Assembly: GCF_003330765.1 (NCBI RefSeq)
Contig: NZ_CP024903.1
Span: forward strand, 2,480,001 to 2,544,000
DNA from: Burkholderia pyrrocinia
GTDB lineage: Bacteria > Pseudomonadota > Gammaproteobacteria > Burkholderiales > Burkholderiaceae
Direction of reading: 5' to 3'
Length of the DNA: 64,000 nt
Shown: positions 22,044 through 30,997 of the stretch, piece by piece
Layout of the letters: every line of letters begins with the position of its first letter
Numbering within the stretch: the first letter of the stretch is position 1
Made by a program: the position numbers and the translations under genes
Notes under the pieces: generated by a model
Databases searched by the model: none
What the model saw: the letters and a program-made list of their open reading frames with translations, nothing else
Told to the model about the DNA's origin: nothing

Positions 22044-22901
22044 ATGGCTGACGCCCCCGACAACCTGCTCGGCGCGTACCTGCGGGACCGCCGCGAGAAA
22101 CTCGACCCGGCCGCGCTCGGGCTGCCGGCCACGCGCCGCCGCACGCCGGGCCTGCGACGCGAGGAAGTCGCGCAGCGCGCGCACGTGAGCGCCACGTGGT
22201 ACACGTGGCTCGAACAAGGGCGCGGCGGCGCGCCGTCGGCCGACGTACTCGACCGGCTCGCCCGCGCGCTGATGCTGAACGACGCCGAGCGCGAGCATCT
22301 GTTCCTGATCGGCGTCGGCCATCCGCCCGAGGTGCGCTATCACGTACCCGCCAGCGTCACGCCGCGCCTGCAGCACGTGCTCGATTCGCTCGACGCGAGC
22401 CCCGCGATCATCCGCACGGCGACGTGGGACGTCGTCGCATGGAACCACGCGGCGGCCGCGACGCTGACCGACTACGCGACGCTGCCGCCGCCCGCGCGCA
22501 ACATCCTGCGGCTGATCTTCGTCGACGCCGGCGTGCGCGACGCGCAGCCGAACTGGGAACGCGTCGCGCGGTTCGCGGTAGGCGCGTTTCGCGCGGACGT
22601 CGCACGCGGCGGCGCGACGCAGGCCGTGCAGGCGTTCGTCGACGAGATGCGCACGACGAACGCCGAATTCGACGCGATGTGGCGCGACCACGGTATCCAT
22701 GCGCACGATGAAACCACGAAGGAGATCCGCCATCCGCAGGCCGGCCGGATCGCGCTCGAATATTCGGCGTTCTCGGTCACCGGCCGCCCCGACCTGAGCC
22801 TCGTGATCTTCACGCCCGCGACGACTGCCGACCGTGCGCGCATTCGGGCCCTTGTCGCGGCACGCGAACAGGCCGGCGCGCTACAGGCGCCGGCCGCGTA
22901 G
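22044..22901 (+). CDS. HTH regulator with MmyB-like ligand-binding domain
   Basis: A 285-residue regulator. The N-terminal XRE-type HTH (residues ~10-80) contains the family-typical RRTPGLRREEVAQRAHVSAT and WYTWLEQGRG. Residues ~105-270 form the MmyB/PAS-like sensor domain (ATWDVVAWNHAAAATL is characteristic). This group usually regulates a divergent dehydrogenase or reductase gene, matching the SDR at 21055-21948. Its effector is unknown; fatty acid-like ligands are suspected for the domain. Confidence 0.85.
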   Translation: MADAPDNLLGAYLRDRREKLDPAALGLPATRRRTPGLRREEVAQRAHVSATWYTWLEQGRGGAPSADVLDRLARALMLNDAEREHLFLIGVGHPPEVRYHVPASVTPRLQHVLDSLDASPAIIRTATWDVVAWNHAAAATLTDYATLPPPARNILRLIFVDAGVRDAQPNWERVARFAVGAFRADVARGGATQAVQAFVDEMRTTNAEFDAMWRDHGIHAHDETTKEIRHPQAGRIALEYSAFSVTGRPDLSLVIFTPATTADRARIRALVAAREQAGALQAPAA

Positions 22902-23087
22902 CGACGCGCGGAATCCGCTGCGCCGCCCGCCCCATCAGCCACGCCCATCCGTCCCCATCGCCCCGCGCGCCCCCATCGCAATCCGCACTGATTGCCAGTC
23001 GAATATTTAATTTTCTCCTGGCGTAGCACGCGCTTACCCTTTCGGCATCGCATCACAGGGCCACCGGCCCCTCCCTGGAGCATCCCG

Positions 23088-24317
23088 ATGACCGACCCCG
23101 GCACCGCGCAAGCCGTACACCGCCCGCACGCGGCTTCCGTGTCCTATGGCGCGCTCGCGCTGCTGGTGCTGGCCGGCCTCAACCTGCGTCCGTTCCTGAC
23201 TGCGTTCGGCCCCGTGCTCGACGTCGTGCGCGCCGATACGGGCCTCGGCTTTCGCGCGGCCGCATTGCTGACCACGCTGCCGTTCGTGCTGATGGGCGTC
23301 GTCGCCGGTGTCGGCGTCGGGCTCGCGCGACGGTTCGGCGAGCAGCGCGCACTGACCGCCGCGCTGGCGCTGATCGCGGCCGGCTGCACGGCGCGCCTGT
23401 GGACCGGCGGCAGCACGGGCCTGATCGCGACCGCGATCGTCGCAGGCGCCGGCGTCGCCGTGATCCAGGCGCTCGTGCCGGGCCTCGCGAAACGCTGGTT
23501 CGTCGACCGGCTGCCGCTCGCGATGGGGCTCTATTCGGCCGCGCTGGTCGGCGGCGGCGCCTTCGGCGCGGTCGCGAGCCCGTGGCTCGCCGCGCACGGC
23601 GGCTGGCATCTCGCGCTCGCGGTGTGGGCGGTGCCCGCGCTCGTCACGCTCGTGCTGTGGCGCGCGAAAGCGCCGCGCGACACCGTGCACGCGACGGCCG
23701 CATCGGCCCCGATCACCGCGTTCGCACGCCTTCCGCGCGCATGGCAGCTCGCGCTGTTCTTCGGCCTCAGCAACAGCGGCTATGCGAGCCTCGTCGCATG
23801 GCTGCCCGCGTTCTACCGCAGCGTCGGCATGAGCCCGCAGGCGAGCGGCAACCTGCTCGCGTGGATGGCGCTGTTCCAGGCGACCGGCGCGCTCGCGATG
23901 CCCATGCTCGCGAAGCGTTCGCCCGACCGTCGCAACGTGCTGTGGCTCACGCTCGCGCTGCAGGCGGCCGGCTTCGTCGGGTTCGCGACATTGCCCGCGT
24001 TCGCGCCGTGGCTGTGGGTCGCGAGCGTCGGCCTCGGACTCGGCGGCTTCTTCTCGATGAGCCTGATCGTCACGCTCGACCACCTGCCCGACGCGCGGCT
24101 CGCGGGCGCGCTCGCCGCGTTCGTGCAGGGCATCGGCTTCCTGACCGTCGCGGCGAGCCCGTGGTTGATCGGCTGGCTGCGCGACGCGGGCGGCGGCTTC
24201 GCGATCGCGTGGTGGATGCATCTCGGCGTGATCGCGGCGATGGCCGCGCTGAACGTCGTGTTCTCGCCCGCCGGCTACCGGCGCAGCATGGCGCGCATCA
24301 CCGGCGCCGCTCGTTAG
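23088..24317 (+). CDS. MFS transporter, CynX/NimT-like
   Basis: A 409-residue inner-membrane carrier with 12 predicted helices. The opening LALLVLAGLNLRPFLTAFGP is diagnostic of the cyanate/2-nitroimidazole (CynX/NimT) branch of the major facilitator superfamily. Polar loops are short and the second half has LPDARLAGALAAFVQGIGFL. The ATG is preceded by CTGGAG. A 186-base gap upstream includes an AT-rich patch (GAATATTTAATTTTC) that probably carries its promoter, but no clean hexamer pair is seen. Substrate unknown. Confidence 0.8.
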   Translation: MTDPGTAQAVHRPHAASVSYGALALLVLAGLNLRPFLTAFGPVLDVVRADTGLGFRAAALLTTLPFVLMGVVAGVGVGLARRFGEQRALTAALALIAAGCTARLWTGGSTGLIATAIVAGAGVAVIQALVPGLAKRWFVDRLPLAMGLYSAALVGGGAFGAVASPWLAAHGGWHLALAVWAVPALVTLVLWRAKAPRDTVHATAASAPITAFARLPRAWQLALFFGLSNSGYASLVAWLPAFYRSVGMSPQASGNLLAWMALFQATGALAMPMLAKRSPDRRNVLWLTLALQAAGFVGFATLPAFAPWLWVASVGLGLGGFFSMSLIVTLDHLPDARLAGALAAFVQGIGFLTVAASPWLIGWLRDAGGGFAIAWWMHLGVIAAMAALNVVFSPAGYRRSMARITGAAR

Positions 24318-24334
24318 CTCCCGTTGAATCCGGG

Positions 24335-24360
24335 CAGTCGCCGGCCTCTTCCGGCGATTG
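24335..24360 (+). terminator. Terminator-like hairpin after the MFS gene
   Basis: Ten-base arms CAGTCGCCGG and CCGGCGATTG (one G-T pair) with a six-base CCTCTT loop, 18 bases after the stop codon. There is no T-run beyond a TGTCC. Confidence 0.5.
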
Positions 24361-24456
24361 TCCAGCCGCCCGCGCATGGCCGGGCGCGGGCAGTCACGCC
24401 CATCGGCCGCTTGTTCGCTTCAACACAAACAACATCAATCGGTATTGGAGACAGAA

Positions 24457-25227
24457 ATGAAAAAGCTCGTTCTGGCCGTCGCGCTCGCGCTGACGGCAGG
24501 CGCCGCCGCCGCGAAAGACCCGGCAGTGTTGCGTCTCGGCGTGGATCCCAGCTACGCGCCGTTCGAATCGCTCGCCCCGGACGGCAAGCTCGTCGGCTTC
24601 GACATCGATCTCGGCAACGCGATCTGCGAACGGATGAAGGTGCGCTGCGTGTGGGTCGAGAACGCGTTCGACGGGATGATCCCCGCGCTGAAGGCGCGCA
24701 AGTTCGACGGCGTGCTGTCGTCGATGAGCGTGACCGAAAAGCGCCTCGCGCAAATCGCATTCACGGACAAGATCAACAACGTGGCGCCGCGTCTCGTCGC
24801 GCGGCGCGGCGCCAACCTGCAGCCGACACCCGAGTCGCTGCAGGGCAAGAGCGTCGGCGTCGAGCAGGGTTCGACGCAGGAGACCTATGCGCGCACGTAC
24901 TGGGAACCGAAGGGCGTGATCGTCCGCACGTACCAGACGCAGGATCTCGTCTACCAGGACCTGCTGTCCGGCCGGCTCGATGCGTCGCTGCAGTCGTCGG
25001 TGCAGGCGGATCTCGGTTTTCTGAAGACTGCGAAGGGCGCGAACTTCGAGTTCGCGGGGCCGGCGCTGCATGATCCGAAGACGCTTGGTATCGGCTCGGC
25101 GATCGGCGTGCGCAAGGATGATGATGCGCTGCGTACGCAGATCAACCAGGCGCTTGCGAGCCTGATTCAGGATGGGACTTACCAGCGGATCGCGAAGAAG
25201 TATTTTTCGTTTGATATTTATAACTGA
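24457..25227 (+). CDS. Periplasmic polar amino acid-binding protein (orphan ABC component)
   Basis: A 256-residue solute-binding protein of family 3 (HisJ/ArgT-like). The signal peptide MKKLVLAVALALTAGAAAA is cleaved near residue 19. The mature protein shows LRLGVDPSYAPFESLAPDGK and LVGFDIDLGNAI, then the ligand-site SSMSVTEKRL. No permease or ATPase is adjacent, so it must serve a transporter encoded elsewhere. The closing segment uses AT-richer codons than its neighbours. Basic or polar amino acids are the likely ligand. Confidence 0.85.
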   Translation: MKKLVLAVALALTAGAAAAKDPAVLRLGVDPSYAPFESLAPDGKLVGFDIDLGNAICERMKVRCVWVENAFDGMIPALKARKFDGVLSSMSVTEKRLAQIAFTDKINNVAPRLVARRGANLQPTPESLQGKSVGVEQGSTQETYARTYWEPKGVIVRTYQTQDLVYQDLLSGRLDASLQSSVQADLGFLKTAKGANFEFAGPALHDPKTLGIGSAIGVRKDDDALRTQINQALASLIQDGTYQRIAKKYFSFDIYN

Positions 25228-25260
25228 CGGATGGGGCCGGTCGCCGAGGCCGGGAAACGC

Positions 25261-25304
25261 GAAGGGGTGTCACGCGTGAGTGTGCGATGCCCCCTTCTTC
25301 GTTT
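25261..25304 (+). terminator. Probable terminator of the binding-protein gene
   Basis: Arms GAAGGGG (25261-25267) and CCCCTTC (25291-25297) enclose a loop that itself contains TCACGCGTGA. TTCGTTTT follows, so a Rho-independent terminator is plausible despite the long loop. Confidence 0.45.
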
Positions 25305-25335
25305 TCGGCAACTGGCCGTCCCGCCAGACACGCAT

Positions 25336-25770
25336 TCAACGGCGCTCGGTAATCGGACCGTCGGCATCCACGCGCCCGACGGCACCGGCGGGCCCGCCGA
25401 CGGTGATCGGGCCGCGCGCGTCCAGATCGCCGTGCACGACCAACGCGCCGTGCACGGTAAGCGGGCCATAAAACATGTTTTTTCCTTCGCGCCTGCGTAG
25501 GGCGGGATCGTCGGAAGGGATGCGTTCGATCCGGGCCGCTACGATCGGCCCACGAGCGTGAATGTCGCCGGCCACCGTCAACGGGCCATCGACGGTCAGT
25601 GGCCCAAGTACGACGAGCGCCCCGTTGATGCTGAGCGGCCCCGTGTCGACGGGCTCGGCATGCGCCGACATGAAACAGACGGAGGACGCGAGCAGCACCG
25701 CAGCTACCTCGATGCCCCGTGCTCGCCTTGATGCCGTGCCCTTTCCGAGCCTTGCACTGAAGCGCTTCAT
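25336..25770 (-). CDS. Exported short-repeat (beta-solenoid-like) protein
   Basis: A 144-residue protein. A signal peptide with an unusually long basic n-region ends at AHA-EP (~38). The mature part is built from near-regular 6-residue turns such as GPLSIN-GALVV-LGPLTV-DGPLTV-AGD, a break at ~80-95 (IPSDDPALRRREGKN), then GPLTV-HGALVV-HGDLDA-RGPITV. This periodicity resembles bactofilin or hexapeptide beta-helices, but bactofilins are normally cytoplasmic and this one is exported. Function unknown; a small periplasmic or surface scaffold is possible. Confidence 0.6.
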   Translation of the reverse strand: MKRFSARLGKGTASRRARGIEVAAVLLASSVCFMSAHAEPVDTGPLSINGALVVLGPLTVDGPLTVAGDIHARGPIVAARIERIPSDDPALRRREGKNMFYGPLTVHGALVVHGDLDARGPITVGGPAGAVGRVDADGPITERR

Positions 25771-26216
25771 GCTTCCTCCCGGTCGCGCGACTTCCGCATC
25801 CGCCGACCGTCTGACGATTCGTGGCGACCGACTGCGTCAAGCAGCCTCCTGCGGCATTTTTCAGTCTAGCCACGGAGATAACGAACGCAAGCGTAAGTGG
25901 CCGGCAGCCCGGCAAGCGTGACGGCGCATGAATATCCTTTGCCGATCGTGTAACGGCCGTCCGAGCGTCTGCGGGCGCGCGCTGGCGGATGGCAGCGGGT
26001 GGCCGGCTGCCTGCCGCCCGTCGCCACCGGCATGGCCTGCCCCGCTGCCATCGATCGCCCCGCCCTGTCTTCCGGTACTGCAGCGGCGGGCCGCCGCGTC
26101 GGAAGCCATGCCTTTGCGACTGCCTCGCGACGACAGTAGCAATCGCAAGACCCGGCCGATTTTCGACGGATCATCGAGCAGCGTTAGAATAGCGCCCCTT
26201 CTCCTGGGAGACGAAA
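25771..26216. other. 446-bp intergenic region
   Basis: The gap lies between two divergently transcribed small genes. The first ~150 bases probably include the promoter of the repeat protein, without a clear consensus. The middle is GC-rich with several imperfect hairpins. A short minus-strand frame (25866-26174) is Arg/Ala-rich without family features and is not called. The last 60 bases hold the promoter of the next gene. Confidence 0.5.
26162..26190 (+). promoter_or_regulatory. Sigma-70 promoter for the 104-residue protein gene
   Basis: A good -10 TAGAAT (26185-26190, 5 of 6) lies 17 bases after a weak -35 TTCGAC. Transcription would start near 26197, followed by a TGGGAG ribosome site at 26205-26210. 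Confidence 0.5.
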
Positions 26217-26531
26217 ATGTCCTGGTTCATTTACGAAGTGCCCGAATTCCACGAAGACGCCGCGCGCATCGAACCCTTCAGCGATCTGCGTAGCCGTGTG
26301 CTGAAAGTCAGTGGCCAGGCAATGGCCGACGAACTGGAAAGCGTCCGCGAGAACGCCGCAGCGACAGCGGACACGCCCGCGCAACCGCTGCGTACTCCGG
26401 AAAATCCGCACGTCTTTCCGATTCCTTACGCCGACTCGATGATCCTGGTCGGGTTCATCTTCGATCTGAAACGCGAATTCCGGCAGCTGGTGGTGTCACC
26501 CGTGGAAATGCCCTGGCTGAAAGACGCGTAA
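26217..26531 (+). CDS. Conserved hypothetical protein, 104 residues
   Basis: A small soluble protein starting MSWFIYEVPEFHEDAARIEP, with a polar middle and a more hydrophobic C-terminal third (SMILVGFIFDLKREFRQLVV). No domain is recognised. It has its own promoter and a proper ribosome site, and lies 39 bases before the DUF3820 gene, so the two are probably co-transcribed. Its codon use is less GC-biased than most neighbours. Confidence 0.6.
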   Translation: MSWFIYEVPEFHEDAARIEPFSDLRSRVLKVSGQAMADELESVRENAAATADTPAQPLRTPENPHVFPIPYADSMILVGFIFDLKREFRQLVVSPVEMPWLKDA

Positions 26532-26570
26532 AGGGCGGGCGGGAACGGAAATCCGTGCACGATATCCCTC

Positions 26571-26786
26571 ATGCAAACCCCGGACCTCGAACGCCTTGTC
26601 AGCGTCACCATGCCCTTCGGCAAATATAAGGGCCGACTCATCGCCGATCTGCCCGGGAATTACCTGAATTGGCTGGCCCGTGAAGGGTTCCCGCGCGGCG
26701 AGGTCGGCCGGTTGCTCGCGCTGATGCACGAGATCGACCATAACGGCCTGAAGGGCTTGCTCGATCCGCTGCGCAAACGCGGATAG
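26571..26786 (+). CDS. DUF3820 family protein
   Basis: A 71-residue protein with the family core MPFGKYKGRLIADLPGNYLN followed by WLAREGFPRGEVGRLLALM. DUF3820 proteins are short, widespread in proteobacteria and often called quorum-sensing-regulated factors; the FGKYKG-x-LI-x-LP motif is also found in exonuclease-linked proteins. The biochemical role is unknown. It is followed 12 bases later by a long perfect hairpin. Confidence 0.8.
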   Translation: MQTPDLERLVSVTMPFGKYKGRLIADLPGNYLNWLAREGFPRGEVGRLLALMHEIDHNGLKGLLDPLRKRG

Positions 26787-26797
26787 AACCGATCACG

Positions 26798-26829
26798 CGT
26801 TTGTCGCCGATCACGATCGGCGACAAACG
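26798..26829. terminator. 32-base perfect hairpin between convergent genes
   Basis: Fourteen-base arms (CGTTTGTCGCCGAT and ATCGGCGACAAACG) with a CACG loop and no mismatch. It lies between the DUF3820 gene and the convergent patatin gene. It lacks a T-run, so it may act as a bidirectional end signal or a protein/RNA-processing site. Confidence 0.6.
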
Positions 26830-26910
26830 ACCCTTCACTGCCTTTCAACACTTATCTGCTGGCGCCGGGAAAAGCGAAAGCCTGACGCGCGTCATCAGCG
26901 CGCTCCGGCC

Positions 26911-27819
26911 TCAAGCGCCGGTATCGCAGGTCGGCCGCTCCGCCGAATGCGTGTGCTCGTGCAGCGCCTCCGGAATGACGGTCTGTTCGAGGCCGCCGTC
27001 GCCGAGCCACGCGCGGGTCCGCTCGGCCGCGAGGTCGATCAGTTGCCTGCAACGGGTGTAGTCATACGGCGAGACATCGAGCGGACACAGCGGCGGCACC
27101 ACGACGATCGTGGCGCGATCCCGGTAAAACGCCAGGTCGCGCGTGAGCTGACGCGCGATCACGAGCGTCAGCGCATGCATCGCCTGCGCGATCGCGCTGC
27201 TCGGCGGCTTGTGCAATGCGCAGGCGAAGCCGGCTGGCAGCACGACGATGCGCGTCGCGCCCCGCGCGACCGCAATCGACACCGGCGTATTGTTCGCGAC
27301 GCCGCCATCGACCATCAGCCGATCACCGATCCGCACCGGCGGAAACACACCCGGGATCGCCGCGCTGGCGAGCACGGCGTCGACCACCGGGCCCGACGAC
27401 AACACGATTTCGTTACCGCTCAGCATGTCGGTCGCGACGACGTGCAGCGGCAGCGACGCGCGCTCCACCTCTCGATACCGCAGATGCTTTTCCAGCAGCA
27501 TCCGCAGCGCGGTCGCCTCGATGAGGTGGGCACGGTTTTGCAGAACGGTCCTCAGCAGGCCGAGCATCGAAAACGGCATGATGTCGCGCCGGCGGATAGT
27601 GCACCACAGCGCCTCGAGTTTCGCGACGCCATCACTGTCGGGCTCCCCGGCGAAGTACGCGGCGTTGATCGCACCTGCGGACGCGCCCACCACGAAATCG
27701 GGCCGCGCGCCGTGCCGGAGCAGCTCGCGCAGCATACCCACCTCGATCGCACCGAGGCTGCCGCCGCCCGCAAAGACGAAAGCGGTCACTTCCGGACGAG
27801 CGCTTCGATCGACGAGCAT
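26911..27819 (-). CDS. Patatin-like phospholipase
   Basis: A 302-residue cytoplasmic acyl hydrolase. It has the oxyanion loop AGGGSLGAIEVG, the nucleophile elbow GASAG and the catalytic-dyad Asp in DGG (MVDGGVANNTP), in the usual order. Patatin domains release fatty acids from membrane lipids. I use the ATG of MLVDRSARPEV, preceded by GGGAGA; a GTG 63 bases upstream would add 21 residues without family similarity. The last 35 residues are polar and His-rich (LHEHTHSAE). Confidence 0.85.
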   Translation of the reverse strand: MLVDRSARPEVTAFVFAGGGSLGAIEVGMLRELLRHGARPDFVVGASAGAINAAYFAGEPDSDGVAKLEALWCTIRRRDIMPFSMLGLLRTVLQNRAHLIEATALRMLLEKHLRYREVERASLPLHVVATDMLSGNEIVLSSGPVVDAVLASAAIPGVFPPVRIGDRLMVDGGVANNTPVSIAVARGATRIVVLPAGFACALHKPPSSAIAQAMHALTLVIARQLTRDLAFYRDRATIVVVPPLCPLDVSPYDYTRCRQLIDLAAERTRAWLGDGGLEQTVIPEALHEHTHSAERPTCDTGA

Positions 27820-27985
27820 GACGGTCTCCCGTGCCGGGCCGGTGGGTTGCCAAGCGCCCAAGGCCACAGCATAGATTCGCACAAAACGGCAGGCCGCTCA
27901 ATGTGCGTACGCGGCCTCCTGGTCAAGGCCTTCGGCACAGGGTCACGCCTTCCGCGCGCGGCGATCTAGCGCCCCAGGCGGTCAA

Positions 27986-29458
27986 TCAGTAATGACTGCG
28001 CCCCCACAGCGTCGCCGGCTCGTCGAGCAGATGACGCAACCCGCTACGCGCATACGTCGCTTCCGCGACTTCCGTCACGCGTTCGAGCACCGCATTCTCG
28101 TCGACCGACAGCACGCGCCGGTCTTCCATCAGCACCCGCCCGCCGACCATCGTCATGCACACGTCGGCCGCATTCGCGAAGCAGGTCACGCGGTACACGG
28201 GCATGTTCATCGGCATCATGTGCGGCTTGAACAGGTCGACGAGGATGATGTCGGCGAGCTTGCCCGCCTCGAGCGAACCGACCTCGTGATCGATCGACAG
28301 CGCCTTCGCTGCGTCGATCGTCACCATCTCCAGCACCTTGCCATGCGGCAGCACGTCCGGGTCGCGGAAATGCCGGCGGTGATAGTGCATGCACTGCCAC
28401 ATGTGGCGGAACATGTCGTAGCCGCGATCGGGCGCCGCGCCGTCCGACGCGATCGCCACCGTCACGCCCGCATCGATCAGCTCGGGCACCGGGCAGCGCC
28501 CGATGATCGACATGATCGCGCTCGGGTTGTGGACGATCGCGGTGCCGGTCTCCACGCACGCCGCGATGTCGTCGTCGGTCAGGTCGATGCTGTGCGACAT
28601 GAACGACGTCGGGCCGAGCAACCCGAGCTCGCGATGCGCGAACGCAAGCGTGCCGGCGCGGTGGCCGTCCTGCGTGAACGTCAGCCCGCGCTCGCGCGCG
28701 AGCGCGCCGTAGCGCGCGGCCTGGTCGCGAAAGTCGCGCTCGTACTGCGCGAGTTCCGGGTCGTGCTCGGGGCCGTAGACGGGCAGCGTGAGCGCGATCC
28801 GGATCCGGCCGTCGGCATCGCCATGGCACGCGTCGATGATGTCCTCGCACACGTCGTACATCGTGTCGAAATCGATGTCGCGCGTGTCGCTGCCGTCCGG
28901 CGTGTGGCGCGTGTACGCCCGCGGCGCGGGCGGACGCGACGGGCCGACCGCGACGATCGAGCGCGTGCCGGTGCGCACGACCGCGTCGCAATGGCGTCGC
29001 GCGTAGACCGGATCGTCGACACGCATGATCGAGTTGCCGCCGCCGAGCAGCGACACGCCCGTCGTCACGCCGGCCTTCAGCCGTTCGAGCGCCGCGAGAT
29101 GCGATTCGGCCTCCCAGAACGCCTCGTCGGACGCGCGCGTGTAGATCGTCTCGGCCGCGGCCGACCATGCATCGCCGTCCGCGCCGCCGATCGTGCGCAG
29201 CATCGCGTGGCCCGCGTGCGCATGCGCATCGATCAGGCCCGGCAGCACGGCCTTGCGGCGCGCGTCGATGGTGCGCGCGGCGCGGTAGCGCGCCTGCAAT
29301 TCATCGGTGCCGCCGACGGCGACGATGCGATCGCCCTTCACGGCAACCGCGCCGTTCTCGATCACGCGCCGCTGCGGGTCCATCGTAATCACGCAGCCGT
29401 TCGTGATCAGGATGTCGATCGCTTCGCGCTTGTCCTCGGGTTTGGCCTCGGTAGTCAT
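27986..29458 (-). CDS. Amidohydrolase-superfamily deaminase/hydrolase
   Basis: A 490-residue metal-dependent hydrolase of the TrzA/AtzA/SsnA/guanine-deaminase type. It shows the metal-binding HAHAGH (~79-84), a later His in FMSHSIDLTDDD and the metal Asp in ASDGAAPDRG. The N- and C-terminal strands form the flanking composite domain (ITNGCVITMDPQRRV and GKLADIILVDL). Family members deaminate or dechlorinate purines, pyrimidines, s-triazines or related heterocycles. Downstream of a symporter, it probably acts on the imported compound. It is last in a minus-strand operon. Confidence 0.85.
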   Translation of the reverse strand: MTTEAKPEDKREAIDILITNGCVITMDPQRRVIENGAVAVKGDRIVAVGGTDELQARYRAARTIDARRKAVLPGLIDAHAHAGHAMLRTIGGADGDAWSAAAETIYTRASDEAFWEAESHLAALERLKAGVTTGVSLLGGGNSIMRVDDPVYARRHCDAVVRTGTRSIVAVGPSRPPAPRAYTRHTPDGSDTRDIDFDTMYDVCEDIIDACHGDADGRIRIALTLPVYGPEHDPELAQYERDFRDQAARYGALARERGLTFTQDGHRAGTLAFAHRELGLLGPTSFMSHSIDLTDDDIAACVETGTAIVHNPSAIMSIIGRCPVPELIDAGVTVAIASDGAAPDRGYDMFRHMWQCMHYHRRHFRDPDVLPHGKVLEMVTIDAAKALSIDHEVGSLEAGKLADIILVDLFKPHMMPMNMPVYRVTCFANAADVCMTMVGGRVLMEDRRVLSVDENAVLERVTEVAEATYARSGLRHLLDEPATLWGRSHY

Positions 29459-29518
29459 GGCGTGTTGTCCTGTTGTGGTTCGGGATGATCGGGGCGCCGT
29501 CGAACGACAAAGCGGCTG

Positions 29519-30997
29519 TCACGCGGAGCCGACCGGCGCCGAGACACGGGCCTTCAGCTTGCGCTGCGCCGCGCTGATCGCGATGAACACGACCGCGTTC
29601 ACGGCGAGCGCGACGAGCCCGGGGTTGATCGACGTCAGCGTGTTCGACGCGCCGGGGAACAACGACGCGAGCGTCACGCCATAGTAGTTCGTCATCGCGA
29701 TCACGATCGCGCCGGCGACGATGCCCGCGAACGCGCCTTCACGCGTGCCGAACGGCCGCTTCAGGAAGCTCGATGCGAGCATCGGCACGAGCTGCGTGAG
29801 CAGGCTCGACGAGAAGATCGCGAGCGTGACGAAGGTCGCACCGCCGCGCAGCACGAAGTAGACGACCACCAGCGTGAAGATCGGCAGCGCGATCCGCGCG
29901 ACGCGCGTCACCTCGCGGTCGGTCGCATTCGGCGCGAAGCCTTCTCGGTAGATGTTGCGCGCGATCGTCGTCGATGCGTTCAGCATGATCAGCGAACCGG
30001 GCACCAGCGCGGTCAGCAACCCCGTGCCGCCGACGATGCCGACGAACCACGCGGGGAACGTCTGCTTCACGAGCCGCAGCAGCGCGAGATCGGTCTGCGC
30101 GCCTTCGAGCCCGTGCACGGTCATCACGGCCGCGAAGCCGACGAGGAACAGGAACGCGATCAGCACCTGGTATAGCGGCATCAGGATCACGTTGCGGCGC
30201 AGCGCGCGCTCGTCCTTCGCGACGTAGATCGCGGTGAAGCCGTGCGGATACAGGTAATAGCCGAGCGACGTGAGCAGGATCGTCGAGTTGTACCAGCTCA
30301 GGTTGAAGCCGTGCTGCGGCATGCGCAGCAGTTCGGGATGCGCGGCGTCGATCTTCGCGAACATCTCGCCGAGGCCGCCGTAATAATGCATCGGCAGGTA
30401 CAGGCCGAGGAAGATCGCGATCGCGAGGATCAGCACGTCCTTGAAGATCGCGATGCTCGCCGATCCGTGGATGCCCGACACGATCATGTAAACGGCCATC
30501 AGCGTCGCGGCGATCCAGATCGCGGCCGCCTGCGGAATCAGCCCGTACGACATCTCCGACACGATCACGCCGAGCCCGCGCAGCTGGATCATCAGCAGCG
30601 ACACCATCGCGAACACCGCGACGACGGACACCAGCACGCCGATCGCGCGGCTGTCGTACTTCGACGCGAAGTAATCGGCGAACGACACGAGCCCGTGCTC
30701 CTTCGCGTAGCGCCAGACCGCCGGCAGCATCCAGTAGCCGATCACGAACGCGAGGCAGCCGTACGACAGGATGTAGAACGCCGGCACGCCCTTGCTGTAG
30801 GTCCAGCCGCTCGCGCCGAGGAACGAGAAGGTCGAGAACGCCTCGCCGGCCATCAGCAGGAACGTGAGCAGCGAGCCGAAGCCGCGCCCGCCGACCGCCC
30901 ACTGCTCGAGCGTGAGCTTGCGGCCGCGGCGCGCCATCACGCCGATCGCGAGCGCGAATACGGCGAACGCCGCGATAATGACGATCGATGCGTTCAT
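29519..30997 (-). CDS. Sodium:solute symporter family protein
   Basis: A 492-residue membrane carrier with about 13 helices. It shows SSS features: the opening GRKLTLEQWAVGGRGFGSLL, GEAFSTFSFLGASGWTYSKG and, late, the GTGLLTALVPGSLIMLNAST region. The start overlaps the DUF3311 stop by four bases (ATGA), a common arrangement because DUF3311 proteins accompany this type of symporter. It probably imports the substrate of the amidohydrolase encoded 60 bases downstream. Confidence 0.85.
   Translation of the reverse strand: MNASIVIIAAFAVFALAIGVMARRGRKLTLEQWAVGGRGFGSLLTFLLMAGEAFSTFSFLGASGWTYSKGVPAFYILSYGCLAFVIGYWMLPAVWRYAKEHGLVSFADYFASKYDSRAIGVLVSVVAVFAMVSLLMIQLRGLGVIVSEMSYGLIPQAAAIWIAATLMAVYMIVSGIHGSASIAIFKDVLILAIAIFLGLYLPMHYYGGLGEMFAKIDAAHPELLRMPQHGFNLSWYNSTILLTSLGYYLYPHGFTAIYVAKDERALRRNVILMPLYQVLIAFLFLVGFAAVMTVHGLEGAQTDLALLRLVKQTFPAWFVGIVGGTGLLTALVPGSLIMLNASTTIARNIYREGFAPNATDREVTRVARIALPIFTLVVVYFVLRGGATFVTLAIFSSSLLTQLVPMLASSFLKRPFGTREGAFAGIVAGAIVIAMTNYYGVTLASLFPGASNTLTSINPGLVALAVNAVVFIAISAAQRKLKARVSAPVGSA

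Noticed and set aside
23034..24377. 447-residue antisense frame across the MFS gene
   Set aside because: Arg/Ala/Glu/His-rich composition typical of shadow frames in high-GC genes; the opposite strand encodes a clear 12-helix carrier.
25866..26174. Minus-strand frame of ~100 residues in the intergenic region
   Set aside because: Arg/Ala-rich, no ribosome site and no recognisable domain; it overlaps the promoter of the plus-strand gene.
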